Shown piece after piece: positions 5,275 through 13,205 of a stretch of DNA of 13,336 bases. Numbering within the stretch: the first letter of the stretch is position 1; each line of letters opens with the position of its first letter. This DNA comes from Chloroflexota bacterium (GTDB lineage Bacteria; Chloroflexota; Chloroflexia; Thermomicrobiales; UBA6265). The notes under the pieces are model-generated. The model searched no databases and had not been told where the DNA came from. It saw only the letters and a list, made by a program, of their open reading frames with translations. Location: contig JAFAEA010000252.1 of assembly GCA_023424355.1 (NCBI GenBank), positions 1 to 13,336 on the forward strand, read 5' to 3'. The position numbers and the translations under genes are program-made.

Positions 5275-7755
5275 ATGGATACTATTGGAACTGTTCGTAT
5301 TGCCAGCATCGAAGAAGAGATGCGGCAATCATATCTTGATTACGCTATGAGCGTCATCATCCAGCGCGCCCTTCCGGATGCGCGGGATGGCCTCAAACCG
5401 GTCCACCGTCGTGTGCTTTACGCCATGAACGAGATGGGCCTGCGCGCTAACACTCGCTATCGCAAGAGCGCCGGTATCGTTGGTGAGGTGATCAAGAGCT
5501 ATCACCCTCACGGTGACCAGGCCGCTTACGACACTCTCGTGCGTATGGCGCAGGATTTCTCCCTCCGCTACCCGCTGGTAGATGGACAGGGAAACTTCGG
5601 ATCTGTTGATGGCGACCGTGCAGCCGCCATGCGATACACCGAAGCAAAGCTCACGGCACTCGCCGATGAGATGATGGTGGATATCGATAAGAACACCGTC
5701 AACATGATCCCGAACTACGATAACTCGATGGTTCAGCCAGAAGTGCTGCCGGCCCGTGTGCCGCAGCTGCTCATCAACGGTAGTTCCGGTATCGCCGTCG
5801 GTATGGCCACCAACATCCCTCCGCACAATCTCGGTGAGATTTGTGATGCGGTTCAGTTGGTCATCGACAATCCGGACGCCACGCTCGAGGAGCTTCTGCA
5901 GGTTGTTCCTGGTCCAGACTTCCCGACCGGCGGAACAATTCTCGGTCGAGAAGGAATTCATGCCGCCTACTCCACCGGCCGTGGTCGCGTGGTAATGCGC
6001 GCCAAGGCATTCACAGAGGAGCAGGATCGAGGCGGTCGATTCCAGATCGTCGTCACTGAGCTTCCGTACCAGGTGAACAAGGCGAACTTGCTCGAGCGAA
6101 TCGCCGATCTGGTGCGCGAAGGCAAGCTCACCGGTATCAGCGGACTCCGCGATGAGAGTGACCGCAGCGGTATGCGTATGGTGATCGAGCTGAAGCGCGA
6201 TGCCCAGCCGATTAAGGTGCTGAACAATCTGTTCAAGCACACCCAGCTGCAGCAGAGCTTCGGTGTCAACATGCTTGCGCTGGTGGAAAAGGGCACGCAA
6301 CCACGTGTTCTCACCCTCAAGCGCGCCCTTACTGAGTTCATCACCCACCGACAGGAAGTGATCACGCGTCGCACCGAGTTCGAGCTTGATCGAGCCCAGA
6401 AGCGCGCCCACATCCTCGAAGGTCTCAAGATCGCTCTCGATAACATCGATGAAGTGATCGCCACTATTCGCCGCTCGCGCGATACCGAAACTGCGCGCAA
6501 GAACCTCATGAAGGGCTTCAAGCTCAGTGAGCTTCAGGCACAGGCCATTCTCGATATGCGCCTCGCCCGTCTTGCTGCTCTCGAGCGCCAGAAGATCGAA
6601 GCCGAGTACAAAGAGGTCATGGCACTCATCGAATACCTCGAGGGCCTCCTGGCCAATCCTGAGCGCATTCTCGGACTGATCAAGGACGACATGACCGAGA
6701 TCAAGGAGAAGTACGGCGATGCTCGCCGCACCCGCATCCAGGATGTCTCCGGATCGCTGAGCGAGGATGACCTCGTTCCCGAAGTCGATGTGCTGGTGAC
6801 CATCACCGAGCGCGGATACATCAAGCGCGTACCAAGCGATACCTACCGACAGCAGGGTCGCGGCGGTCGCGGTGTCATCGGCGCTACCACGCGCGAAGAA
6901 GACAAGATGATGGATATCATCAGCGCCAACACCATGGATTCGCTGCTGGTGTTCACCAATCGCGGTCGTGTGTACCAGTTGAAGGTGCATGAGCTGCCAG
7001 ATTCCAGCCGCCAGGCGAAGGGTCTGCCGATCCAAAACGTTGTCAACATGCAGCCAGATGAAACCGTGACCACGATGCTTGCGATTCGCAACTTCGATCC
7101 GGAGAAGTATCTGTTCTTCGTCACCCGTCAGGGAACCGTGAAGCGCGTGAGTCTCGAGCAGTTCAAGAGCGTTCGCTCCAACGGCCTCATTGCTATCGGT
7201 TTGGACGAAAGCGATGAGCTCGCCTGGGTCCGCAAGACCGATGGCGACGGCGATGTCATCCTCGTCACACACGGCGGCATGGCGATTCGATTCGCTGAAA
7301 CCGACGTACGGCCGATGGGTCGACCGGCAGCAGGCGTTATCGGCATCCGCATGGATAAGGACGACTACGTGATCGGCTTCGATCCGGTGAAGGAAGATCA
7401 CGAGCTGCTCGTGGTTTCCGAACACGGATTGGGCAAGCGCACGCCAATCGAGGAATATCGCGTGCAGGGGCGCGGTGGCAAGGGTATCCAGGCCATGCGC
7501 ATTACTGCCCGTACCGGCAAGATTGCCGGTGCCGCTATGGTGACCGAAGAGTACACCGTGGTGATGATGAACTCCGCAGGTGTTGTCATCAAGATACAGG
7601 CTGCCGATGTGCGCCGTATCGGACGCACCACTCAGGGTGTGAAGTTGCAACGGCTGGACGACGATCAGATGATCCGGTCCGTCACCGCCGAAGCACCGAA
7701 GGATCCGGCAGCGGAAGCCAAGCTGGCAGTTCTGCCCGATCAGGCGGACGAATAA
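5275..7755 (+). CDS. gyrA: DNA gyrase subunit A
   Basis: GyrA is the DNA-breaking and rejoining subunit of the cytoplasmic A2B2 gyrase that introduces negative supercoils using ATP hydrolysed by GyrB. The 826-aa protein has the N-terminal YAMSVIIQRALPDARDGLKP signature, the HPHGD quinolone-pocket region, and catalytic Tyr121 in AAMRYTEAKL (E. coli Tyr122). A coiled-coil region follows, then a C-terminal beta-pinwheel from about residue 500. The GyrA box Q-G-R-G-G-R-G (527-533), diagnostic of gyrase over topoisomerase IV ParC, is present; a second Gly-rich QGRGGKG lies near 731. Gln82 replaces E. coli Ser83, while Asp86 (E. coli Asp87) is kept. ATG 5275 is preferred to the in-frame GTG 5260, since GGGAG (5262-5266) is 8 nt before it and MDTIGTVRIASIEEEM is a normal GyrA start. 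No gyrB is adjacent. Confidence 0.97.
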   Translation: MDTIGTVRIASIEEEMRQSYLDYAMSVIIQRALPDARDGLKPVHRRVLYAMNEMGLRANTRYRKSAGIVGEVIKSYHPHGDQAAYDTLVRMAQDFSLRYPLVDGQGNFGSVDGDRAAAMRYTEAKLTALADEMMVDIDKNTVNMIPNYDNSMVQPEVLPARVPQLLINGSSGIAVGMATNIPPHNLGEICDAVQLVIDNPDATLEELLQVVPGPDFPTGGTILGREGIHAAYSTGRGRVVMRAKAFTEEQDRGGRFQIVVTELPYQVNKANLLERIADLVREGKLTGISGLRDESDRSGMRMVIELKRDAQPIKVLNNLFKHTQLQQSFGVNMLALVEKGTQPRVLTLKRALTEFITHRQEVITRRTEFELDRAQKRAHILEGLKIALDNIDEVIATIRRSRDTETARKNLMKGFKLSELQAQAILDMRLARLAALERQKIEAEYKEVMALIEYLEGLLANPERILGLIKDDMTEIKEKYGDARRTRIQDVSGSLSEDDLVPEVDVLVTITERGYIKRVPSDTYRQQGRGGRGVIGATTREEDKMMDIISANTMDSLLVFTNRGRVYQLKVHELPDSSRQAKGLPIQNVVNMQPDETVTTMLAIRNFDPEKYLFFVTRQGTVKRVSLEQFKSVRSNGLIAIGLDESDELAWVRKTDGDGDVILVTHGGMAIRFAETDVRPMGRPAAGVIGIRMDKDDYVIGFDPVKEDHELLVVSEHGLGKRTPIEEYRVQGRGGKGIQAMRITARTGKIAGAAMVTEEYTVVMMNSAGVVIKIQAADVRRIGRTTQGVKLQRLDDDQMIRSVTAEAPKDPAAEAKLAVLPDQADE

Positions 7756-7777
7756 TCTCGCAACCAGATAACGCAAA

Positions 7778-7814
7778 GAAGAAGCCGCTGGAGATAATCT
7801 CCAGCGGCTTCTTC
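7778..7814. terminator. Shared bidirectional terminator between convergent genes
   Basis: A perfect 17-bp stem (7778-7794 with 7798-7814, arm GAAGAAGCCGCTGGAGA) with loop TAA lies 22 nt after the gyrA stop and 27 nt past the stop of the minus-strand gene. On the minus strand it is followed by TTTGCGTT, a better U-tract than the GCTCTCCTC seen on the plus strand. It can serve both genes. Confidence 0.85.
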
Positions 7815-7841
7815 GCTCTCCTCAGCAATGTTGGGGTTGGA

Positions 7842-9128
7842 TTAGCGTGAGTATGCGGATCCTGGCTGATCGACCGAGCGGACAATATCACGCACCTGTC
7901 GTACCCAGCCTGCCAGTGATGGCATGGCGATAGTGAAGCCGACCGTTCCGGCGAGCACCACGAAGAACAGAAGCTTGGCGGCTGTACCGGCACCAAGCGG
8001 GAAGATCGGCACTCCATCGGCAAGCGGAAGCAACAGGAACTCCAGAGCCAACGCAATGGGTGCTACCAGCATGGGATACGATCCCGGAAGAACACTTGCA
8101 ACCACAGTGAGCACACTTGCGGCCAGGAACACACCTGCAGCAACAATAAGGGCCGTTCGTAGACTCACGATTTCCGTGGCACCGGCAAAAAATGGAACCA
8201 GCAACGCTGCCGGCAGGAAAAGCACACCAGCGTATTCCGGATCGTCCTGACTCATGATGGCAGCAGCCAGCGCTATGGCGCCCAGCAGGATCACGATGGT
8301 GATGGTGGCAACCATGGGCATGCGCAATGTGCCATTGCCCCATTCAACATAGGGAACACGCACGTAACTCTGACGAACAATCAGCAACGGATAGTACACA
8401 CCAACAATCATCAGATTGATCAGCGCAACTCGACGCCACAGGGGATGTACCTGCTTATCCGCCATGAGAAAGAGCGCAACGGATGGAACGAGAACGATAG
8501 GTGCCCACAGTCCTTCAAGCGATGGCGCGCGATCGATGACGAACTGGCCCAGCAAAAATGAGAGGGCCATCACCAGGGTTGGCCACATCTGCTCGAGAAT
8601 CTGCCGGAACGATGGGAGAACAATTCGGCTCCAGCCCCAGTTGCCACTACCACTTCGTGATCGGGCTGGCGCACGGTGTCGCGATCTGGAGCGAGTTCCG
8701 GTAACCATATCTGCAGGCACAGATGCTGCGCGCAGCGCTGTCGAGGTCACTTCGTCCCCACGTTGGCGATTGCTGCGCGATGGCAGGGTCGGTTCTTCGT
8801 ACACAACATCCGTGGAAGCCGCTTGCATGCGCACTCGGCGCTCGCGATACGGAGTCCGACGGCGTTGAGCGGGTTCCTGTACACGGTCCTGCTCAACTTC
8901 AGATTGCATTTTCACGCCAGGAAGTTCGGTGAAACGATCATCAATGACGAGATCCGGCGCGTAGCGTTCGGAATCGAAATCGCCGTCGAAGTTGCTCTCG
9001 TCCCAATAGTCGTACCGGGGAAATTCCGGGACCGGTGGATACAGATCCGAATCTCTTCCGTACGGATCACCGGGAAGATCGGGCATGATTGGGCTGTGCG
9101 AAAAATCTCGATCTGAACGATGCGACAC
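7842..9128 (-). CDS. Eight-helix membrane protein with long charged N-terminal tail, function unknown
   Basis: I do not recognise the family. With the chosen start the product is 428 aa. Residues 1 to about 170 are hydrophilic and probably disordered: first acidic and rich in Pro, Tyr and Asp (PDLPGDPYGRDSDLYPPVPE), then very Arg-rich (RRRTPYRERRVR; RSRSRHRAPARSRS). About eight hydrophobic helices follow, near 179-199, 208-223, 234-252, 272-292, 300-317, 326-348, 351-373 and 384-402, with a short cytosolic C-terminus. There are no obvious catalytic motifs or cysteine pairs. The frame is open to a TTG at 9161, but GTG 9126-9128 has AGGAG (complement of 9138-9142) 9 nt upstream. It converges on gyrA and diverges from mscS. 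By hydropathy it could be a polytopic envelope-biogenesis or transport-like protein; this is a guess. Confidence 0.8.
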   Translation of the reverse strand: MSHRSDRDFSHSPIMPDLPGDPYGRDSDLYPPVPEFPRYDYWDESNFDGDFDSERYAPDLVIDDRFTELPGVKMQSEVEQDRVQEPAQRRRTPYRERRVRMQAASTDVVYEEPTLPSRSNRQRGDEVTSTALRAASVPADMVTGTRSRSRHRAPARSRSGSGNWGWSRIVLPSFRQILEQMWPTLVMALSFLLGQFVIDRAPSLEGLWAPIVLVPSVALFLMADKQVHPLWRRVALINLMIVGVYYPLLIVRQSYVRVPYVEWGNGTLRMPMVATITIVILLGAIALAAAIMSQDDPEYAGVLFLPAALLVPFFAGATEIVSLRTALIVAAGVFLAASVLTVVASVLPGSYPMLVAPIALALEFLLLPLADGVPIFPLGAGTAAKLLFFVVLAGTVGFTIAMPSLAGWVRQVRDIVRSVDQPGSAYSR

Positions 9129-9331
9129 GAACTTGGGCTCCTGACGGTTGCGGGACTGCAAATCACGACTGTCGGGGTCGTAATGGGCAGTCCGCCGGAA
9201 CTGCGTGCGATACTAGCGGAACACCAGCAATGTGCGTAGTGGATCCGCTCTTTCTTTGGCACAGTGTAGTGCGATGGGTTGCTGCAGTTCCAGCGTGGTT
9301 ATGGGGAAATTGGCCAAAACTGGCCCCAGAA

Positions 9332-9390
9332 CGTACGTTTTGTCCGTGCAAAGCTGTCATGTAAACTGCGTACGAACATGTGAACGTACG
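9332..9390. repeat. Three CGTACG palindromes in the mscS upstream region
   Basis: The self-complementary hexamer CGTACG occurs at 9332-9337, 9369-9374 and 9385-9390. Two copies share the longer direct repeat GAACGTACG (9329-9337 and 9382-9390). They lie around and after the possible mscS promoter. The 284-bp divergent gap (9129-9412) holds no convincing gene. Confidence 0.35.
9340..9367 (+). promoter_or_regulatory. Possible sigma70 promoter for mscS-nadD
   Basis: TTGTCC (9340-9345) and TAAACT (9362-9367) each match consensus at four of six bases, with a 16-bp spacer. The predicted start is about 40 nt before the mscS start codon. This is the best candidate seen in the divergent gap, but the match is weak. 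Confidence 0.3.
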
Positions 9391-9413
9391 AGCAATTTTT
9401 TGGAGGTCGTATC

Positions 9414-10196
9414 TTGATTGGAAATGCGGTGAGCGATCTCGGCAATTCTGCCCTGGATTTTCTGGCGCGGCTCGGGCAAATCGCCCTTGTAGCGGTGATC
9501 TACTTCGCTATCGCCTACATCATTATCCGGGTGGTGGTGGGCCGGTTGCGCAATAGCGCTGTTTTGGCCCGATACGGCAAGAACGGATCGTTAATCGCTT
9601 TCCGTCTTATCTCGATCTTTGTGTACATCGTTGCGACTGTTGGTGTGCTCTCCTATGCCGGTGTGAATACCAGCGGCATTCTGACTCTGATTTCGGCATT
9701 TACGGTGGCGATCGGCCTCGCATTGCAGGATGTCATGCGGAATCTCATCTCGGGCTTGTTCATGCTCGCAGAGAAACCGTTCTCAGTCGGGGATCGTGTT
9801 CGAGTTCGAGATCGAATAGGCACCGTTCAGGGCATCGACATCCGAACCACGATGATGCGCACCGATGAAGGCGAACTCCTCATGGTTCCAAATCAGCTGA
9901 TGTTCACCGAGATCCTGCAGAACAACAGTCTCTACAATATGCGGCTCGTCAAATATCGCATTACCACCCCACTTCCACTCGCAGAGATCGTGAACACGCT
10001 GGAGCGCACCGTGGCGGAAATCGAGAGTGTGCGCCCGCCAGTCGATCCACCGATTCTTGTCCAGCACACCGAAGATGGCACGGAGTGGGAAGTTCACTTC
10101 TCGGTGAGCGCGCGGCAAATGGCGCGCGATCACGAAATCGGAGAGGCACTGCTGGCGGGATTCCCGGAAGCGGCGATCACCAGGGTGGAAGCCTAA
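9414..10196 (+). CDS. mscS: Small-conductance mechanosensitive channel (MscS family)
   Basis: MscS channels are heptameric inner-membrane valves that open under bilayer tension and release solutes during hypo-osmotic shock. The 260-aa product is close to the minimal family size. Three helices are visible: about 22-43, 60-82 and the pore-lining third helix about 88-118 (LISAFTVAIGLALQDVMRNLISGLFML). The cytosolic beta domain follows with KPFSVGDRVRV (121-131), G-T-V-Q-G-I and the VPNQLM motif (158-163), then an alpha/beta vestibule domain. The start is TTG at 9414, strongly supported by GGAGG (9402-9406) 7 nt upstream. The stop overlaps the nadD start by one base (TAATG), so the two are co-translated. 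Family assignment is firm; the gating subtype is not known. Confidence 0.93.
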   Translation: MIGNAVSDLGNSALDFLARLGQIALVAVIYFAIAYIIIRVVVGRLRNSAVLARYGKNGSLIAFRLISIFVYIVATVGVLSYAGVNTSGILTLISAFTVAIGLALQDVMRNLISGLFMLAEKPFSVGDRVRVRDRIGTVQGIDIRTTMMRTDEGELLMVPNQLMFTEILQNNSLYNMRLVKYRITTPLPLAEIVNTLERTVAEIESVRPPVDPPILVQHTEDGTEWEVHFSVSARQMARDHEIGEALLAGFPEAAITRVEA

Positions 10197-10795
10197 TGAA
10201 GCGACTGGGTATTCTGGGCGGCACCTTTGATCCAATCCATATCGGGCATCTGGTGATGGCAAGCTATGCCATCGATGCGCTCGATCTCGATCGGGTCTGG
10301 TTCATGCCGGCCCAAACTCCGCCCCACAAACAACGCGAGATTACGGACGTCGCTCACCGTGCCGAAATGGTGCGACTGGCTGTGAATCTGGATAGTCGGT
10401 TCACGTTCAGCGATCTCGATCTCCGAGGAGATCGACCGTCGTACACCTCGGAACTGTTGACGATACTTGGTGAATCGCTCCCTGGTACCGAGCTCTTCTT
10501 CCTCATCGGCGCCGATTCTCTTGCCACCTTCAGCACATGGCACGAACCGGAGGTCATTCTGGAGAAAGCAGTTCTCGGAGTTGCGGAGCGGCCAGGTTCC
10601 ACGATTGATAACTCGGTGCGATCAAGTGTTCCGGGTTTGGCAACACGAATCCGCGAATTCGACTCACCTCTGATCGAGCTCTCCTCGACAGAAATCCGCG
10701 AGCGACGAGCTCTCCACAAGTCCATCACCTACCTCGTGCCAGAGGTGGTGGAAAACTACATTGTCGAAAACGGTCTCTATCGATTGCAAAAGTAA
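10196..10795 (+). CDS. nadD: Nicotinate-nucleotide adenylyltransferase NadD
   Basis: NadD transfers AMP from ATP to nicotinate mononucleotide, giving deamido-NAD+ and pyrophosphate, an essential cytosolic step of NAD synthesis. The 199-aa protein has the nucleotidyltransferase motif GGTFDPIHIGHL (8-19, with the HxGH-type histidines), PPHK (42-45), LIGADSLATFSTW (103-115) and the late SSTEIR motif (163-168) that contacts ATP phosphates. The frame is open upstream from 10085, but ATG 10196 starts exactly at the MKRLGILGGTFDP family N-terminus and overlaps the mscS stop; AGGGTGG (10182-10188) may act as Shine-Dalgarno. The usual neighbour rsfS is not downstream. The pyrophosphate made could feed the HppA pump encoded next, a functional link rather than proof of co-regulation. 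Confidence 0.96.
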   Translation: MKRLGILGGTFDPIHIGHLVMASYAIDALDLDRVWFMPAQTPPHKQREITDVAHRAEMVRLAVNLDSRFTFSDLDLRGDRPSYTSELLTILGESLPGTELFFLIGADSLATFSTWHEPEVILEKAVLGVAERPGSTIDNSVRSSVPGLATRIREFDSPLIELSSTEIRERRALHKSITYLVPEVVENYIVENGLYRLQK

Positions 10796-10827
10796 ATCCT
10801 GCCCTACCCCTCCCCAGATTTCCGAAA

Positions 10828-10857
10828 CTATGGGATAGTTACCGCCATATTCCATAG
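10828..10857. repeat. Inverted repeat (hairpin) between nadD and hppA
   Basis: CTATGGGATA (10828-10837) and TATTCCATAG (10848-10857) pair over 10 bp with one G-U wobble around a 10-nt loop. A smaller alternative palindrome, AACTAT-GGG-ATAGTT (10826-10840), overlaps the left arm. No U-tract follows, so an operator or leader structure is as likely as a nadD terminator. Confidence 0.45.
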
Positions 10858-10861
10858 CAAG

Positions 10862-10885
10862 CGGCGTGTGCAGGGGCACGCGTCG
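10862..10885 (+). repeat. Second hairpin in the hppA leader
   Basis: CGGCGTGTGC (10862-10871) and GCACGCGTCG (10876-10885) form a 10-bp stem with two G-U wobbles and loop AGGG. It sits 4 bases after the previous hairpin and 25 bases before the hppA ribosome-binding site. G-U pairs favour folding as plus-strand RNA. Confidence 0.4.
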
Positions 10886-10923
10886 AATAACGTTCGGTTC
10901 ATTTCTCACAGGGGAGGGATTGA

Positions 10924-13116
10924 ATGAACTATATGTTCTTGTACCTGATTCCGGTGGTGGTGTTCGGCCTTATCGGAATTGGTTTTGCGTGGTACGTCGC
11001 AAAAGAGGTACTCGCCTCAGATCAGGGCACACCGGAGATGCAAGACATCTCCAATCGCATCTATGAGGGCGCTGTCGCCTATCTCACTCGTCAGTACCAA
11101 ACCATCTTTTCACTGGCACTCGTTGTAGCCGTGGTGATCGGTGGACTCGTTTATATCTTCGAACACGATCACAAGATGGCACGGGGTGTCATCACCGCGC
11201 TTGCGTTTCTCGCTGGCGCCCTGCTCTCTGGTGTCTCTGGCATCATCTCAATGTGGGTCGCCGTCAAGAGCAACGTCCGTGTGGCTGCTGGTGCCGTGAA
11301 AGGCACCGGTCCTGCCATGACGGTCGCGCTCCGGGCCGGAGCAGTGTCCGGATTCCTCGTGATCGCACTTGGCCTCCTCGGCCTGCTCGGTGTGTATGGA
11401 ATCGTCTATCAGTTTGCCGAGTCCAGCCAGGGTTGGCCAGCAGTAGCAGAAACGCCGTTCTGGATCGTGGGCTTCGGCTTCGGCGCCAGTTTCGTGGCGC
11501 TGTTCGCCCAGCTCGGTGGCGGTATCTATACCAAGGCTGCCGATGTCGGTGCAGATTTGGTCGGCAAGGTCGAAGCAGGTATCCCGGAAGACGATCCGCG
11601 TAACCCCGCTGTTATCGCCGATCTCGTTGGCGATAATGTCGGCGATTGCGCTGGCCGTGGTGCGGATATCTTCGAGAGCTCTGCCGCAGAAATGACCGGT
11701 GCCATGATCCTCGGTGTGGCACTGTTCCACGCTGCGGGTGGCAATGGCGATGAGAAGAATGTCATCTGGATCTTCTTCCCACTCGTGCTGGCAGCCTTCG
11801 GCTTGCTCGCCTCCATTATTGGTGTGTTCTCGGTGAAACCACCGCAGATGACAACCACTCCAATGGCGGAGCTCAACAAGGGCTTCTACATCACAGCAGG
11901 CATCGCCGCCGTGATGCTGGTTTGCCTCACCATGCTGCTACCGTATGGCAAATGGCAGTTTGCACTTTGCGGATTGATCGGTCTGGCGACCTCGATCGCC
12001 TTCCTGTTTATTACGCAGTACTACACGGAAAGCACCTTCAAGCCCGTGAAGGGTATCGCCGAGGCCAGCAAAACCGGCCCGGCAACCAACATCATCAGTG
12101 GTATTTCAGTTGGCTTTGAAACCACCGGTATCCCGGCGATCGTGATTGGTATCGCCCTGTTCACCAGCTACTCGCTCGGCAAGAGCGTGGACGGCTTTGA
12201 TCAGACAATCGCCCATATCGATATCTCGGCAGGTATTTTCGGCACCGCCGTTGCCACCATGGGTATGTTGATGACCGCCGCCTACATTCTGGCGATGGAC
12301 ACCTTCGGCCCCATCACAGATAACGCTGGCGGTATCGTGGAAATGAGCGATGCGCCGGAAGAAATCCGCGATGTCACCGATGCGCTGGATGCAGTCGGAA
12401 ACACAACCAAGGCCCTCACCAAGGGCTACGCGGTCGGTTCTGCGGCGCTGGCGGCATTCCTGCTCTTCTCTGCCTTTATCGACGAAGTCGCCCGATTTGG
12501 ACGCGCCTCCGGCAAGGAAATCGACGCAGCGACGGCTCGCGTTGTGAACCTGGCCGAGCCTCGTGTGTTCATCGGTGCCCTCATCGGTGCGGCGCTGGTG
12601 TATGTATTCTCCAGCTTCGCGATGAGCGCAGTTGGTCGCGCAGCGACCGCGATGATTGAAGAGGTTCGTCGACAGTTCCGGGCCGATCCGGGGATCATGG
12701 AAGGCACGAGCAAGCCAGATTACCGCGCCTGTGTGGATATCTCGGTACGGTCCGCTCTGCGAGAAATGATCCTGCCGGGTGGACTGGCCGTGGTTGTTCC
12801 AGTCATCGTCGGTGTACTTCTCGGTTGGGAAGCCGCCGCAGGTATGCTGATGGTAGGAACCATCGTTGGTGTACTGATGGCACTGGTGATGAACAATGGT
12901 GGTGGCGCCTGGGATAACGCCAAGAAGGCGATTGAGGCAGGCGAAATCACAGATGCCGATGGCAATGTGCTCGGCAAGGGAACAGATGCCCACGCCGCCG
13001 CAGTGGTCGGCGATACCGTCGGCGATCCATGGAAGGACACAGCCGGACCAAGCCTGCACGTTCTGGTGAAGCTTCTGGCCACCATCACGCTTGTGTTGGC
13101 GCCGCTGTTCATCTAA
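10924..13116 (+). CDS. hppA: Membrane-bound proton-pumping pyrophosphatase (probably K+-independent)
   Basis: HppA hydrolyses pyrophosphate and pumps H+ (Na+ in some subfamilies) across the cytoplasmic membrane. The 730-aa protein, with about 15-16 hydrophobic helices, is of normal length. The signature DVGADLVGKVE is at 207-217, and the acidic substrate-site motif DNVGDCAGRGADIFES starts at 237. The conserved C-terminal block has NNGGGAWDNAKK and GDTVGDPWKDTAGPS (Asp701). In GNTTKALTKG, Lys496 and Thr499 occupy the positions where K+-dependent enzymes usually carry Ala and Ala/Gly; Lys there is the known determinant of K+ independence, which in turn argues for an H+ pump. ATG 10924 has GGGGAGGG (10911-10918) just upstream. 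A hairpin terminator follows. Family call certain; ion and K+ subtype are inference from motifs. Confidence 0.97.
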   Translation: MNYMFLYLIPVVVFGLIGIGFAWYVAKEVLASDQGTPEMQDISNRIYEGAVAYLTRQYQTIFSLALVVAVVIGGLVYIFEHDHKMARGVITALAFLAGALLSGVSGIISMWVAVKSNVRVAAGAVKGTGPAMTVALRAGAVSGFLVIALGLLGLLGVYGIVYQFAESSQGWPAVAETPFWIVGFGFGASFVALFAQLGGGIYTKAADVGADLVGKVEAGIPEDDPRNPAVIADLVGDNVGDCAGRGADIFESSAAEMTGAMILGVALFHAAGGNGDEKNVIWIFFPLVLAAFGLLASIIGVFSVKPPQMTTTPMAELNKGFYITAGIAAVMLVCLTMLLPYGKWQFALCGLIGLATSIAFLFITQYYTESTFKPVKGIAEASKTGPATNIISGISVGFETTGIPAIVIGIALFTSYSLGKSVDGFDQTIAHIDISAGIFGTAVATMGMLMTAAYILAMDTFGPITDNAGGIVEMSDAPEEIRDVTDALDAVGNTTKALTKGYAVGSAALAAFLLFSAFIDEVARFGRASGKEIDAATARVVNLAEPRVFIGALIGAALVYVFSSFAMSAVGRAATAMIEEVRRQFRADPGIMEGTSKPDYRACVDISVRSALREMILPGGLAVVVPVIVGVLLGWEAAAGMLMVGTIVGVLMALVMNNGGGAWDNAKKAIEAGEITDADGNVLGKGTDAHAAAVVGDTVGDPWKDTAGPSLHVLVKLLATITLVLAPLFI

Positions 13117-13148
13117 CCCTGCCAAACGGACAAAAAAATACTACAGTT

Positions 13149-13180
13149 ACCGGGGGCCAACTGGCCCCCGGTCTGGTTTT
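13149..13180 (+). terminator. Terminator of hppA
   Basis: A perfect 10-bp stem (13149-13158 with 13163-13172, arm ACCGGGGGCC) with loop AACT lies 32 nt after the hppA stop. It is followed by CTGGTTTT and preceded by a run of seven A (13132-13138). This is the most classical intrinsic terminator in the window. Confidence 0.8.
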
Positions 13181-13205
13181 CACGCATGCAAGGTGACAGA
13201 GCAAC

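Noticed and set aside
5329..7776. 815-aa open frame on the minus strand across almost all of gyrA
   Set aside because: It mirrors the gyrA reading frame and results from codon choice that avoids TTA, CTA and TCA in the sense strand. The translation is rich in His, Ala and Leu, has no recognisable domain, and no ribosome-binding site is evident.
9089..9364. Small plus-strand Cys/Trp-rich frame of 91 codons in the divergent gap
   Set aside because: It begins inside the opposite-strand membrane gene, has no ribosome-binding site and no family resemblance. Its 3' part runs over the candidate mscS promoter.
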